A DNA stretch of 64,000 nucleotides, taken from assembly GCA_019873645.1 (NCBI GenBank), contig JAIOAX010000002.1, positions 124,001-188,000 of the forward strand. Direction: 5' to 3'. The DNA is from Chloroflexota bacterium. GTDB taxonomy: Bacteria > Chloroflexota > Anaerolineae > B4-G1 > SLSP01. Below are positions 8,068 to 17,057 of the stretch, piece after piece. The position numbers were made by a program, and so were the translations under genes. The notes below the pieces were generated by a model. That model saw only the letters and a list, made by a program, of their open reading frames with translations. It was not told where the DNA came from and did not search any database. Each line of letters begins with the position of its first letter. Within the stretch, counting starts at the first letter, position 1.

Positions 8068-8730
8068 GTGTCCGAACAAACGATACCTGGTCGTGTTCCC
8101 GTTGTGCAAAAGCTGCTGACCGCCAATGAGCAGGTAGCGGCGGATAACCGTGAGTACTTTGCCGCACGCCACGTCACGGTCATCAACATCATGGCGTCGC
8201 CGGGCGCGGGGAAAACCACCCTGCTGCTGGCGACCATTGCCGCGCTGCCGGAGCTGCGTATCGGCGTAATCGAGGGCGATGTCGCTTCACAGGTGGACGC
8301 CGACAAGATCGCCGAGACCGGCACGCCTGTCGTGCAAATCAACACCGGCGGCGCGTGTCATCTCGACGCCCCGATGATCCGCCGCGCCATGCCGGAATTG
8401 CCGTTGGACGACCTGGATGTGCTGTTCATCGAAAATGTCGGCAACCTGATCTGCCCCGTGTCATTCGATCTAGGACAGAGCTACAACGTCGGTCTGATCA
8501 GCCTGCCCGAAGGTGACGACAAACCCTACAAGTATCCGGCGATTTTTGAGGCGGTGGACCTGGTTCTGGTGACCAAGCTGGACTTGCGCCCCTACCTTGA
8601 CTTCAACCTCGACCGCTTCACCGAGCTGGTTCACGGCCTTAACCCGGATGCACCGGTGCTGTGCCTTTCGGCCAAAACCGGCGAGGGCCTGGGCGAGTGG
8701 CTGCGCTGGGTGAAAACCCATCTGGGGTAA
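8068..8730 (+). CDS. hypB: Hydrogenase nickel incorporation GTPase HypB
   Basis: A 220-residue GTPase. P-loop SPGAGKTTLL, the GACHLDAPM motif whose adjacent Cys-His is the metal-binding pair in HypB, ENVGNLICP, and the guanine-specificity motif TKLDL are all present. The N terminus lacks the His-rich or CxxCGC extensions of some homologues. The start is GTG at 8068, preceded by AGGAGG. It works with HypA in GTP-dependent nickel insertion. Confidence 0.95.
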   Translation: MSEQTIPGRVPVVQKLLTANEQVAADNREYFAARHVTVINIMASPGAGKTTLLLATIAALPELRIGVIEGDVASQVDADKIAETGTPVVQINTGGACHLDAPMIRRAMPELPLDDLDVLFIENVGNLICPVSFDLGQSYNVGLISLPEGDDKPYKYPAIFEAVDLVLVTKLDLRPYLDFNLDRFTELVHGLNPDAPVLCLSAKTGEGLGEWLRWVKTHLG

Positions 8731-8984
8731 GTGAGATACTTACCAATGCATGATTGCCGCGGATCACTGACGGTGAAAAGGTGCATTTCAACTTGGGGGA
8801 AAAAGTCAGAGAAACTTCTGAAATAATAGAGGGGGATTGGGGGCGACGAAGCCGCCCCCAATCCCCCCTTGAGAAATCCCCCCGCTCTCCCCGCACGCGG
8901 GGAGAGCGGGGGCAGGGGGTGAGAGGGGAAAACTCAAAAAAACCTGCCCCCATCCTGAAATGCCCCCCTGTGAAAGAAAAAACC
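8731..8984. other. Spacer with stacked G/C hairpins before the acyl-CoA block
   Basis: No gene is supported. The region contains two strong adjacent hairpins (8831-8867 and 8879-8912) and further C-rich and A-rich stretches, then leads into a promoter at 8985. Confidence 0.6.
8831..8912. repeat. Two adjacent perfect G/C-rich hairpins
   Basis: The first has 15-bp arms (8831-8845 with 8853-8867) and a 7-nt loop. The second has 16-bp arms (8879-8894 with 8897-8912) around only two bases, so it is better viewed as a cruciform palindrome. No T-run follows directly, so terminator function after hypB is possible but uncertain. They look like a dispersed repeat element. Confidence 0.8.
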
Positions 8985-9012
8985 TTGACAGTTGTGGAAA
9001 TAACACTATACT
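8985..9012 (+). promoter_or_regulatory. Sigma-70-type promoter upstream of the acyl-CoA synthetase gene
   Basis: A perfect TTGACA (8985-8990) is followed after 16 bases by TATACT (9007-9012). The first gene of the acetate/acyl-CoA block starts 90 bases downstream. Confidence 0.75.
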
Positions 9013-9101
9013 GTGGAGTGCTTTTGGTACAGTTGTAAACCTTATCATGCCGCGATGGACATTTTTCCAACCATCGCTATACCAATAATTGAGGAACAAG
9101 C

Positions 9102-11201
9102 ATGCTGGATACATTTTTTTCTCCGCAGTCGGTTGCGGTTATCGGTGCGTCTCGTGATGTTGAAAAACTCGGCTATGCCGTTCTTCACAACATCAAACAA
9201 AGCGGTTTCGCAGGTAAAATTTACCCCATCAACCCCAAAGCTGACGAAATTCTGGACTTAAAAGCTTACCCCTCTGTGTTAGCCGTCCCTGATCCCATTG
9301 ACCTGGCGGTCATTGTCATCCCCGGACGTTTTGTACCGGCGGCGATGGAAGAATGTGGACAAAAGCAAATCCCTTCCGTTGTGGTCATCAGCGCCGGTTT
9401 CCGTGAGGCCGGACGCGAGGGGTTGGAACAGGAACTGGAACTGGTCAAGATCGCCCGCAAATACAATATCCGCCTGATTGGCCCTAACTGCCTGGGGGTC
9501 ATCAATACCAACATGAATCTCAACGCCACGTTCGCTGCCGGCATGCCGCCGAGCGGGCCGATTGCCTTTATGTCCCAATCGGGTGCATTGGGAACGGCGG
9601 TGCTGGATATGGCCATGGCGGGGCGGATTGGCTTCTCCAAATTCGTGAGCCTGGGGAACAAAGCCGATGTCAGCGAAATTGACCTGATGGAAGCCTGGGG
9701 AGATGATGAACACTCGCGGGTCATCCTGATGTATATCGAAGGGGTACCCAACGGGCAAAAGTTCATCGAGACGGCCAAGAAGATCACCCGCAAGAAACCG
9801 GTGGTGGCGATCAAATCCGGCGTGACGGCCTCCGGTTCACGTGCGGTCTCATCCCATACCGGTAGTCTGGCCGGTTCCGAAGCTGCGTACAAAGCGGCGT
9901 TCAATCAGGCCGGCATCATCCGCGCTACGTCTATGGAAGCGCTCTTCGATTACGCGCGCGCCTTCGCCTATCAACCGCCGCTCAAAGGCGACCGTATCGC
10001 CATCGTGACCAACGCCGGCGGCCCCGGCATCTTGGCGACCGATGCCCTGGAACGCGATGGCCTGCAAATCCCCCGGCTGAGCCGCGAAACGACTGAGAAA
10101 TTGCTTGCCTACCTGCCCGGCGCGGCCAGCGCCGCCAATCCGGTGGATGTGCTGGGGGATGCCCTCGCCGACCGCTTTGAGGTGGCATTGCAGGCGGTGC
10201 TGGACGACCCGAAAGTGGATGGGGTTATCGTCATCGTCACCCCGCAGGCCATGACGCAGATTGAAGAGACGGCGCATGCTGTAGGGCGCATGGCGCAAAA
10301 AGCCACCAAGCCCATTTTGGGTTGCTTTATGGGGGAATCGCGCATCAACGCCGGCATTGATATTCTCTGGAAGTATGGCGTGCCGAACTACCCCTACCCG
10401 GAGCGCGCCGCCGACGCTCTGGCCGCCATGAATGCCTATCGTAAGGAGCAAGAACGCCGCATCTTCGGCGTGGTGCCGATTGATGTAGACAAAGAGCCGG
10501 TACGCGAGTTGTTTGAGCGCGTGCGCAGCGAAGGGCGCGTCTCTATCGGCGACGCCGAGGCCTGGGAGGTGCTCAAGGCCTACGGCTTCAGCGTCCCGCG
10601 CTCGCGTCTGGCTGCGACGCCCGAAGAAGCCGTGGACATCGCCGAGGAATTTGGCTATCCCGTGGTCATGAAAATCGCCTCGCCCGATATTTTGCACAAA
10701 ACCGATGTCGGCGGCGTGAAGGTGAACCTGCGCTCCCCTGGTGATGTGCGCGACGCCTTTGACCTGATGATCTACCGCGCTGGACGTTATGTGCCTGGAG
10801 CGCGGGTGTGGGGTTGTCAGGTCCAGGAGATGGTGCGCGGCGGACGTGAGGTCTTGCTGGGGATGAGCCGCGACCCGCAATTCGGGCCGCTGGTGGCTTT
10901 CGGACTGGGCGGCATTTACGTCGAAGCTTTGAAAGATGTCTCCTTCCGCGTGGCGCCGTTCAGCCCGCGCGAAGCGGATGAGATGATCCGCGAGATTCGC
11001 GCCTATCGCCTGCTGGAAGGCGTGCGCGGGGAAGCGCGCTCAGATCACATGGCGATGGTAGACGCCCTGCTCCGCATCAGCCAGTTGGTGACCGACTTCC
11101 CCGAAATCGTCGAACTGGACATCAACCCGCTGATGGTGTTCGAGGAAGGCCGGGGGGCTATGGCGATTGATATGCGCCTGGTGTTGGCCGCCAGGAAATA
11201 A
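9102..11201 (+). CDS. ADP-forming acetate--CoA ligase-family protein (fused alpha-beta)
   Basis: A 699-residue single-chain NDP-forming acyl-CoA synthetase. Order: CoA-binding Rossmann domain (VAVIGASRD, to about residue 130), succinyl-CoA-ligase-like domains carrying SSHTGSLAG with the likely phosphorylated His252, then a C-terminal ATP-grasp domain (about 480-695; VVMKIASPDILHKTDVGGV and ELDINPL). Such enzymes interconvert acyl-CoA + ADP + Pi with acid + CoA + ATP in the cytoplasm and can make ATP during fermentation. The acyl substrate is not readable. The start at 9102 follows GAGGAA. A paralogue lies at 18310. Confidence 0.88.
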   Translation: MLDTFFSPQSVAVIGASRDVEKLGYAVLHNIKQSGFAGKIYPINPKADEILDLKAYPSVLAVPDPIDLAVIVIPGRFVPAAMEECGQKQIPSVVVISAGFREAGREGLEQELELVKIARKYNIRLIGPNCLGVINTNMNLNATFAAGMPPSGPIAFMSQSGALGTAVLDMAMAGRIGFSKFVSLGNKADVSEIDLMEAWGDDEHSRVILMYIEGVPNGQKFIETAKKITRKKPVVAIKSGVTASGSRAVSSHTGSLAGSEAAYKAAFNQAGIIRATSMEALFDYARAFAYQPPLKGDRIAIVTNAGGPGILATDALERDGLQIPRLSRETTEKLLAYLPGAASAANPVDVLGDALADRFEVALQAVLDDPKVDGVIVIVTPQAMTQIEETAHAVGRMAQKATKPILGCFMGESRINAGIDILWKYGVPNYPYPERAADALAAMNAYRKEQERRIFGVVPIDVDKEPVRELFERVRSEGRVSIGDAEAWEVLKAYGFSVPRSRLAATPEEAVDIAEEFGYPVVMKIASPDILHKTDVGGVKVNLRSPGDVRDAFDLMIYRAGRYVPGARVWGCQVQEMVRGGREVLLGMSRDPQFGPLVAFGLGGIYVEALKDVSFRVAPFSPREADEMIREIRAYRLLEGVRGEARSDHMAMVDALLRISQLVTDFPEIVELDINPLMVFEEGRGAMAIDMRLVLAARK

Positions 11202-11378
11202 TGACTCTCCTACAAGAAATCCAATTCACCGCAGAGACGCAAAGAACGCCGAAAAAATTTAAGTTTAAATCAATAAAATTAGTACTAAAATGCCTTAATC
11301 TTATTGAATCCAACATAAAAATCTTTGCGCCCTTTGTGACTCTGCGGTGAGATTTTTAGTTGTTTCATTAGACTCATA
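11201..11378 (+). repeat. Dispersed 180-200-bp palindromic element, copy 1
   Basis: It starts ATGACTCTCC, overlapping the last base of the preceding stop codon, and ends TAGACTCAT. Sub-terminal arms CACCGCAGAGACGCAAAGAA and a matching ...TTTGTGACTCTGCGGTGAG can pair over long stretches around an A/T-rich centre. Three more copies are at 44187, 48963 and 50263. It fills most of the spacer between the ADP-forming enzyme and acs. Confidence 0.85.
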
Positions 11379-11416
11379 AAGTATATCATCTTAATTTTTT
11401 AAGGAGGAGGTATTGT

Positions 11417-13378
11417 ATGTCTGAACAGTTAGGACCACGTCGTTTTGCACCACCGGCTGATTTTAGCGCCAATGCGCATGTCAAATCCCTGGAAGAATAC
11501 CAGGCGCTGTACGAGGAATCCATCAATGACCCGGATGGGTTCTGGCTCAAGATGGCGGGGGAGTTGCTGGACTGGTATAAATTCCCCACCAAGGGCCGCG
11601 AGTACACCTGGGACACCAGCGAGCGCGTCATCACGCACAAATTCTTTGCCGATGGCGAACTTAACCTCTCCTACAACTGTCTTGATCGGCACCTCAAAAC
11701 CTGGCGCAAAAACAAGGCCGCCATTATCTGGCAGGGTGAGCCGGAAGACGATGTCAAGGTCTACACATATCAAGATTTGCACCGCGAGGTGAGTAAATTC
11801 GCCAACGTGCTCAAGAGCAAGGGGGTGAAGAAGGGTGACCGCGTAGCGATCTACATGCCGATGATTCCTGAATTGGTGATCGCGATGCTCGCCTGCACGC
11901 GCATCGGCGCAATTCACTCCATCGTGTTTGGCGGTTTCAGCGCCCAGTCTTTGATGGATCGTATCAATGACTCCGGGAGCAAGCTCCTGGTCACCAGCGA
12001 TATATCGTTCCGCGCCGGCCGCACCATCCCCATCAAGACCACCGCCGATGAAGCGATCAAGAACTGCCCCACCATCGAGACCGTGATCGTCGCGCAGCGT
12101 GGCAACGGCAATGTGCCGATGGCCGAAGGCCGCGACTTCTGGTGGCACGACGAGATGGCGCATGCCTCGACGGTGTGCGAACCCGAAGTGATGAACGCCG
12201 AAGACCCGTTGTTTATCCTTTACACCTCCGGTTCCACCGGCAAGCCGAAGGGCGTGATGCACACGACGGGCGGGTATCTTACCTTCGTGGCGGCGACCCA
12301 TAAGTACATTTTTGATATTCACGACGAGGACACCTACTGGTGTACCGCTGACATCGGCTGGGTTACCGGGCATAGCTACATCGTCTACGGGCCGCTCGCC
12401 AACGGCGCGACCTCCATCGTCTTTGAAGGTGTGCCCACCTATCCCGACGCCAGCCGTTTCTGGCAGGTTGTGGACAAGTTCCAGGTCAACATCTTCTACA
12501 CCGCCCCCACGGCGATCCGCTCCCTGATGCGCCTGGGTGAGGAGTGGGTGAACAAGTGCGACCTCTCCAGCCTGCGGTTGTTGGGCAGCGTCGGCGAGCC
12601 GATCAACCCCGAAGCCTGGCTGTGGTATCACAAGCACGTCGGCAAGGGGCGATGTCCCATCGTGGATACCTGGTGGCAGACCGAAACCGGCGGTATCCTC
12701 ATTACGCCGCTCCCCGGCGCGCACACCATCAAGCCCGGCAGCGCCAGCAAGGCGTTCTTTGGCGTCGAACCGCTCATCTTGCGCGATGATGGTTCCGAGT
12801 GCGGCGTCAATGAAAGCGGCAAGCTGTGCATTAAGAAGCCCTGGCCCGGTATGGCGCGGACGATGTGGGGCGACCACGACCGCTTCATTGACACTTACTT
12901 CACGATGTACGAGGATGTTTACTTCACCGGCGATGGTTGCCACAAGGACGAAGATGGTGACTACTGGTTGGAAGGCCGCATTGACGACGTGTTGAATGTC
13001 TCCGGCCACCGCATCGGCACCGCCGAAGTCGAAAGCGCGCTGGTGAGCCACCCGGCCGTCTCCGAAGCCGCCGTCGTGGGCCGCCCGCACGACATCAAGG
13101 GGCAGGCACTCTACGCCTACGTCACCTTGCGTGAAGGTGTCACGCCGAGTGAAGCGCTGGTGCAAGAGCTGATGAACCACGTCCGCAAAGAAATCGGCCC
13201 CATCTCTCGCCCGGACGCGATTCAATTCACCGACGCCCTGCCCAAGACCCGCAGCGGCAAGATCATGCGCCGCATCCTGCGCAAGATCGCCGAGGGCGAC
13301 ATCAGCAACCTGGGCGATGTCTCCACCCTGGCCGATCCCAGTGTGGTGGAACGCCTGGTCGAGGGCCGCATCGCCTAA
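11417..13378 (+). CDS. acs: Acetyl-CoA synthetase, AMP-forming
   Basis: A 653-residue adenylate-forming enzyme that activates acetate to acetyl-CoA through acetyl-AMP. It shows the P-loop-like [36 protein letters not shown] with the adenylation Asp, [16 protein letters not shown], and C-terminal [11 protein letters not shown] with the catalytic and acetylatable Lys at about residue 615. Length is typical. The start at 11417 has a strong AAGGAGGAGG. It carries its own upstream spacer and a hairpin behind it. Having AMP- and ADP-forming enzymes side by side suggests both high-affinity acetate uptake and acetate-forming energy conservation. Confidence 0.97.
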   Translation: MSEQLGPRRFAPPADFSANAHVKSLEEYQALYEESINDPDGFWLKMAGELLDWYKFPTKGREYTWDTSERVITHKFFADGELNLSYNCLDRHLKTWRKNKAAIIWQGEPEDDVKVYTYQDLHREVSKFANVLKSKGVKKGDRVAIYMPMIPELVIAMLACTRIGAIHSIVFGGFSAQSLMDRINDSGSKLLVTSDISFRAGRTIPIKTTADEAIKNCPTIETVIVAQRGNGNVPMAEGRDFWWHDEMAHASTVCEPEVMNAEDPLFILYTSGSTGKPKGVMHTTGGYLTFVAATHKYIFDIHDEDTYWCTADIGWVTGHSYIVYGPLANGATSIVFEGVPTYPDASRFWQVVDKFQVNIFYTAPTAIRSLMRLGEEWVNKCDLSSLRLLGSVGEPINPEAWLWYHKHVGKGRCPIVDTWWQTETGGILITPLPGAHTIKPGSASKAFFGVEPLILRDDGSECGVNESGKLCIKKPWPGMARTMWGDHDRFIDTYFTMYEDVYFTGDGCHKDEDGDYWLEGRIDDVLNVSGHRIGTAEVESALVSHPAVSEAAVVGRPHDIKGQALYAYVTLREGVTPSEALVQELMNHVRKEIGPISRPDAIQFTDALPKTRSGKIMRRILRKIAEGDISNLGDVSTLADPSVVERLVEGRIA

Positions 13379-13395
13379 CCTCAATTCGCGCGAAT

Positions 13396-13432
13396 ACTCT
13401 TCCTGGAAGTCCCCTTGGCTTCCAGGAAGAGT
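13396..13432 (+). terminator. Perfect 14-bp hairpin after acs
   Basis: Arms at 13396-13409 and 13419-13432 pair perfectly with a 9-nt loop. Only a short TTCTC follows, so it may act as a terminator or as a transcript-stabilising stem. Confidence 0.6.
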
Positions 13433-13440
13433 TCTCACCG

Positions 13441-13522
13441 GCTGCTAGAAGAAGCTGGTTACTGGTTGCTGGAAGCTGGTTGCTGGTTACTGATTACTCG
13501 TTACTCATTACTCATCACTCAC
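13441..13522. repeat. GCTGGTTACTGGTTGCTGG intergenic tract
   Basis: Short degenerate direct repeats of CTGGTTACTGGTTGCTGGA change into TTACTCATTACTCATCACTC just before the antiporter ribosome binding site. Confidence 0.6.
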
Positions 13523-13538
13523 CCAAGGAAGGCATTAT

Positions 13539-14849
13539 ATGGCACAGTCACAGTCAAAAGTCCTTGATCGGCGACTGGTTGTCGTCGGTGCATTGTTAAT
13601 TCAATTGTGTTTGGGCGCGATTTATGCCTGGAGTGTGTTTACCCCCGAATTGCAGAAACCCCCCTTTAACTTCACCAGTACCCAGACCCAGATTATTTTT
13701 TCGGTCTCGCTGGCAACATTCGCCGTCGTCATGGTGCTGGCCGGCCGCTGGCAGGCTCATGCCGGACCGCGCATTGTGGCGTTGACCGGCGGGGCGGTGC
13801 TCGGCGCGGGGTACATCCTTGCCGGATTGTTCGGCCATACGTTCTGGGCGCAGGTGATTTTCATCGGCCTGATCGGCGGTGCGGGCATCGGGTTGGGTTA
13901 CGTCTGTCCCATCGCCGTCGGCATGAAGTGGTATCCCGACAAGAAAGGACTGATCACCGGTCTGGGCGTGGCGGGATTTGGTTTCGGCGCATTGATCTGG
14001 GTCTACCTGGCTGGAAACTGGGGGCACCTGTTGGAATCTATAGGCGTGCTCAAAGTTTTCTTGTTGTACGGTATTATCTTCGCTGTAGCCGTCATTGTCG
14101 GCTCAACATGGATGGTCAATCCACCAGAAGGCTGGACGCCACCGGGCTGGAAACCCCCGCAGCCGGTCGGGAAGGGCAAAGGCAATGGGAAGAACAAAAA
14201 AGTTGTCAAAGTAGAATACCTGCCCAATGAAATGTTGCGTACAATCCAGTTCTACGCGATCTGGAGTATGTTTATCTTCTCCAGTATGGCTGGCTTGATG
14301 ACCATCGGCAACATCAAACTGTTCGGCATTGACGCGCTCAAAGCGCGCGCCGGCCTGACGGCGGCGGAAGCCAGTGCCGTTGCCGGAACGGCGATGGCGG
14401 TATTCTATTCGCTGGCCAATGGCATCGGGCGCATTGTATGGGGCACGGTTGCCGATAAGATCGGCTATAAGCTGTCGCTGGTGATCATGTGCGCTGCACA
14501 AGGCGTCGTGATGGCCTTGTTCTACTTTATGGGCGGGACGCAAATCTTGCTCTATCTGGGAGCCATGTTGATCGGCTTCAACTTCGGCGGCAACTTCGCC
14601 TTGTTCCCGTTGGCAACCTCCGGCATGTTCGGGGCGCAAAACCTGGGGCGCAACTATGGCTGGGTCTTCACCGCTTACGGGGTTGGCGGGATCGTCGGCC
14701 CGATCATGGCGGGGATTCTGCGTGATGCCAGCCTGAAAAGCGGCGCCGGCTTGCAAGGATGGTTGACCGTATTTATAATTTGTAGTATCGCTTGTTTAAG
14801 CGCGGCGGTCATCGGCTGGTTTGTCAAGCCGCCGCAAGTCAAATCATAG
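13539..14849 (+). CDS. MFS transporter, oxalate/formate antiporter (OFA) family
   Basis: A 436-residue major facilitator with about 12 predicted membrane helices. The first helix contains LCLGAIYAWSVFTPEL, the characteristic opening of the OFA family, and GMKWYPDKKGLITGLGVAGFGFGA is the typical loop 4-5 region. A Lys/Gly-rich cytoplasmic loop lies near residues 205-225. Family members exchange small carboxylates. Placement between acs and a CoA-transferase suggests import or exchange of acetate, formate or a related acid, which is inference. The start at 13539 follows AAGGAAGG. Confidence 0.85.
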   Translation: MAQSQSKVLDRRLVVVGALLIQLCLGAIYAWSVFTPELQKPPFNFTSTQTQIIFSVSLATFAVVMVLAGRWQAHAGPRIVALTGGAVLGAGYILAGLFGHTFWAQVIFIGLIGGAGIGLGYVCPIAVGMKWYPDKKGLITGLGVAGFGFGALIWVYLAGNWGHLLESIGVLKVFLLYGIIFAVAVIVGSTWMVNPPEGWTPPGWKPPQPVGKGKGNGKNKKVVKVEYLPNEMLRTIQFYAIWSMFIFSSMAGLMTIGNIKLFGIDALKARAGLTAAEASAVAGTAMAVFYSLANGIGRIVWGTVADKIGYKLSLVIMCAAQGVVMALFYFMGGTQILLYLGAMLIGFNFGGNFALFPLATSGMFGAQNLGRNYGWVFTAYGVGGIVGPIMAGILRDASLKSGAGLQGWLTVFIICSIACLSAAVIGWFVKPPQVKS

Positions 14850-15064
14850 CTATTAGCTATCAGCTGTCAGCCATCAGTTGTCAGCTTTTAGTTTCCGGGT
14901 TGACTGCTGACCGCTGAAAGCTGACTGTTGAAAGCTGACTGCTGACCGCTGAAAGCTGACTGCCAAAAGCTGACTGTTGAAAGCTGACTGCTGACCGCTG
15001 AAAGCTGACTGCCAAAAGCTGACTGCTGAAAGCTGACTGCTGACCGCTGAAAGCTGATAGCTTT
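14850..15064. repeat. Tandem GCTGACCGCTGAAAGCTGACTG tract
   Basis: About 200 bp of degenerate tandem words (GCTGACTGCTGACCGCTGAAA, with TTGAAAGCTGACTG and CCAAAAGCTGACTG variants), opened by AGCTATTAGCTATCAGCTGTCAGC. The unit length varies and there are no spacers, so it is not a CRISPR. It ends just before AAGGAG of the next gene. Confidence 0.8.
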
Positions 15065-15083
15065 TAATCTAAGGAGATGAACT

Positions 15084-16979
15084 ATGCCGGTAATGGCAAA
15101 TTGGAAGAAACTGTATGCGGAACGCACGGTGAGTGCACGTCAAGCCCTGCTCAAAATTCGCAGTGGCAGCCGTATCTTTCTCGGTCCGGCTTGTGGCGTG
15201 CCCCAACATTTGCTGGAAGAACTGGTGAAATTGGGCGCCGAGGGCAATCGTTTGAACGACGTAGAAGTCGTCCACATGTTGACTCTAGGCACGGCGCCCC
15301 ATGTGCAGAAAGCCTACGACCGGCACTTCCGGCATAACTCGTTTTTTGTGGGGCCGGGGGTCCGTGAAGCGACGAAAGAAGGCCTGGCCGACTACACGCC
15401 CATTTTCCTCTCGGAGATTCCGGGGCTGTTTTACAGCGGGCGTATGCCGCTCGACGCCGCGCTCATTCAGGTCACGCCGCCGGACAAATTCGGTTTTTGT
15501 TCACTGGGAGTGTCGGTGGAGGCAGTCAAGGCTGCCGTGGAGACGGCTGGCATCGTCATTGCCCAGGTCAACCCGCAGATGCCGCGCACCCTGGGGGATA
15601 GCTTTATCCACATCGAAGACATTGACTACATCGTAGAGCACGACGAACCGTTGATGGAAGTGCAGCCGGCGCCCCCGGATGATGTGGCTTTCAAGATTGC
15701 GCGTCACGTCACACGCCTGGTTGAGAACGGCTCCACCATTCAGGTGGGCATCGGGCGGGTGCCCAACGCCATTCTGTACGGCCTGATGGACAAGAAAGAC
15801 TTGGGGGTCCACACCGAAATGTTCTCCGATGGGCTGATTGACTTGATCGAAGCCGGGGTCATTACCAATCGGCGCAAGACCTTCCATCCGGGCAAGATTC
15901 TGGCGGCTTTCTGTGTGGGGACCCGCAAGCTCTACGATTATGTGGACAACAACCCGATGTTCGAGTTCCACCCCATCGAATATAACTCCTTGCCCTCGAA
16001 TATCGCCAAGAACGACAAGATGATTGCCATCAACACCGCCCTACAGGTAGACATTACCGGGCAGGTGTGCGCCGACTCCATCGGACACCAGATTTACAGC
16101 GGCATCGGTGGGCAGGCCGACTTTATGCGCGGCGCCTCGATGTCCCATCAGGGCAAGCCGATCATTGCCATCCCTTCGACGGCCGAGACGCCGCAGGGCA
16201 CCGTATCGCGCATCGTGCCGGTTCTGAGCGAGGGCGCCGGTGTGGTGACGACGCGCGGCAACGTCCACTATGTTGTCACCGAGTACGGCGTGGCCTACTT
16301 GCATGGCAAGAGCCTGCGCGAGCGCGCCGTCGCTATGATTCAGATCGCCCATCCCAAGTTCCGTGAGCAACTGTTGGCCGAAGCTAAGAAGATGAAATAT
16401 CTTTACGAAGACCAGATCATCCCCGAAACGGTCTACCCGGTGGAACTGGAGCACACCGAAAAATTTGGCGATCTAGAGTTGTTCTTCCGTCCGGTCAAGC
16501 CCAGCGATGAGCGGCTGCTGCAGGAGTATCTCTACAAATTGTCCGAACGCTCGGTGTACTTGCGTTTCTTCCAGGTGCGCCGCGACTTCCCGCATGAGCT
16601 GGCGCAGGATATGGTGGCGGTGGATTACACCAGTAAAATGGGGATCGTGGGGACGCTGGGTACCTCGGATACCGCCCCCATCATTGCCGCCGGGCACTGG
16701 ATGATGGACTACAACGAGAACATGGCCGAAGTCGCTTTCTCCGTCATAGACGAGCATCAGCGCAAGGGTATCGGAACGCACATGTTGCATTTCTTGATGC
16801 GCGTCGCCAGGGAACGTGGCATTCATGGCTTCCGCGCCAATGTGATCGCCGGAAACATGGCCATGATGCGGGTTTTCCAGCGCAGCGGCTGCATCCTGCA
16901 TACGGAATATGAGGGCGGTGAAATTTCTCTGTCCTTCCGTTTCGACGAGAAGAGCGAAGGCCGCCCCGTCCGTCGTTAA
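15084..16979 (+). CDS. Acetyl-CoA hydrolase/CoA-transferase fused to a GNAT acetyltransferase domain
   Basis: A 631-residue two-part protein. Residues 1 to about 440 match the acetyl-CoA hydrolase/4-hydroxybutyrate CoA-transferase family: GSRIFLGPACGVP, TFHPGKILAAFCVGT, GIGGQADFMRGA and VVTEYGVAYL. E245 in HTEMFSDG is a candidate catalytic glutamate by analogy with 4-hydroxybutyrate CoA-transferase. Residues about 470-620 form a GNAT domain with the acetyl-CoA-binding pattern DEHQRKGIGTHML. It probably moves CoA between small acids. The GNAT part may acetylate a protein such as the neighbouring Acs, which is inference. ATG 15084 has AAGGAG eight bases upstream. Confidence 0.85.
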   Translation: MPVMANWKKLYAERTVSARQALLKIRSGSRIFLGPACGVPQHLLEELVKLGAEGNRLNDVEVVHMLTLGTAPHVQKAYDRHFRHNSFFVGPGVREATKEGLADYTPIFLSEIPGLFYSGRMPLDAALIQVTPPDKFGFCSLGVSVEAVKAAVETAGIVIAQVNPQMPRTLGDSFIHIEDIDYIVEHDEPLMEVQPAPPDDVAFKIARHVTRLVENGSTIQVGIGRVPNAILYGLMDKKDLGVHTEMFSDGLIDLIEAGVITNRRKTFHPGKILAAFCVGTRKLYDYVDNNPMFEFHPIEYNSLPSNIAKNDKMIAINTALQVDITGQVCADSIGHQIYSGIGGQADFMRGASMSHQGKPIIAIPSTAETPQGTVSRIVPVLSEGAGVVTTRGNVHYVVTEYGVAYLHGKSLRERAVAMIQIAHPKFREQLLAEAKKMKYLYEDQIIPETVYPVELEHTEKFGDLELFFRPVKPSDERLLQEYLYKLSERSVYLRFFQVRRDFPHELAQDMVAVDYTSKMGIVGTLGTSDTAPIIAAGHWMMDYNENMAEVAFSVIDEHQRKGIGTHMLHFLMRVARERGIHGFRANVIAGNMAMMRVFQRSGCILHTEYEGGEISLSFRFDEKSEGRPVRR

Positions 16980-16994
16980 TTCAGAATTTTCTAC

Positions 16995-17030
16995 ACGTTT
17001 GAACGTTAGCCCGTTTGAACGTTCAAACGT
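16995..17030. repeat. ACGTTTGAACGTT hairpin
   Basis: Arms of 13 bp (16995-17007 and 17018-17030) enclose 10 bases that themselves repeat the word CGTTTGAACGTT. It fills the spacer before the BioD-like gene. No T-run follows, so it is a repeat rather than a clear terminator. Confidence 0.7.
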
Positions 17031-17057
17031 TCCAACGTTATTCTCAGGGAGGGCATC

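Noticed and set aside
11429..13438. 669-residue minus-strand open frame
   Set aside because: It is a shadow of acs, which is complete and carries all adenylation motifs.
14850..15064. Possible CRISPR or satellite with fixed unit
   Set aside because: The words vary in length and order with no spacers, and no cas genes are near.
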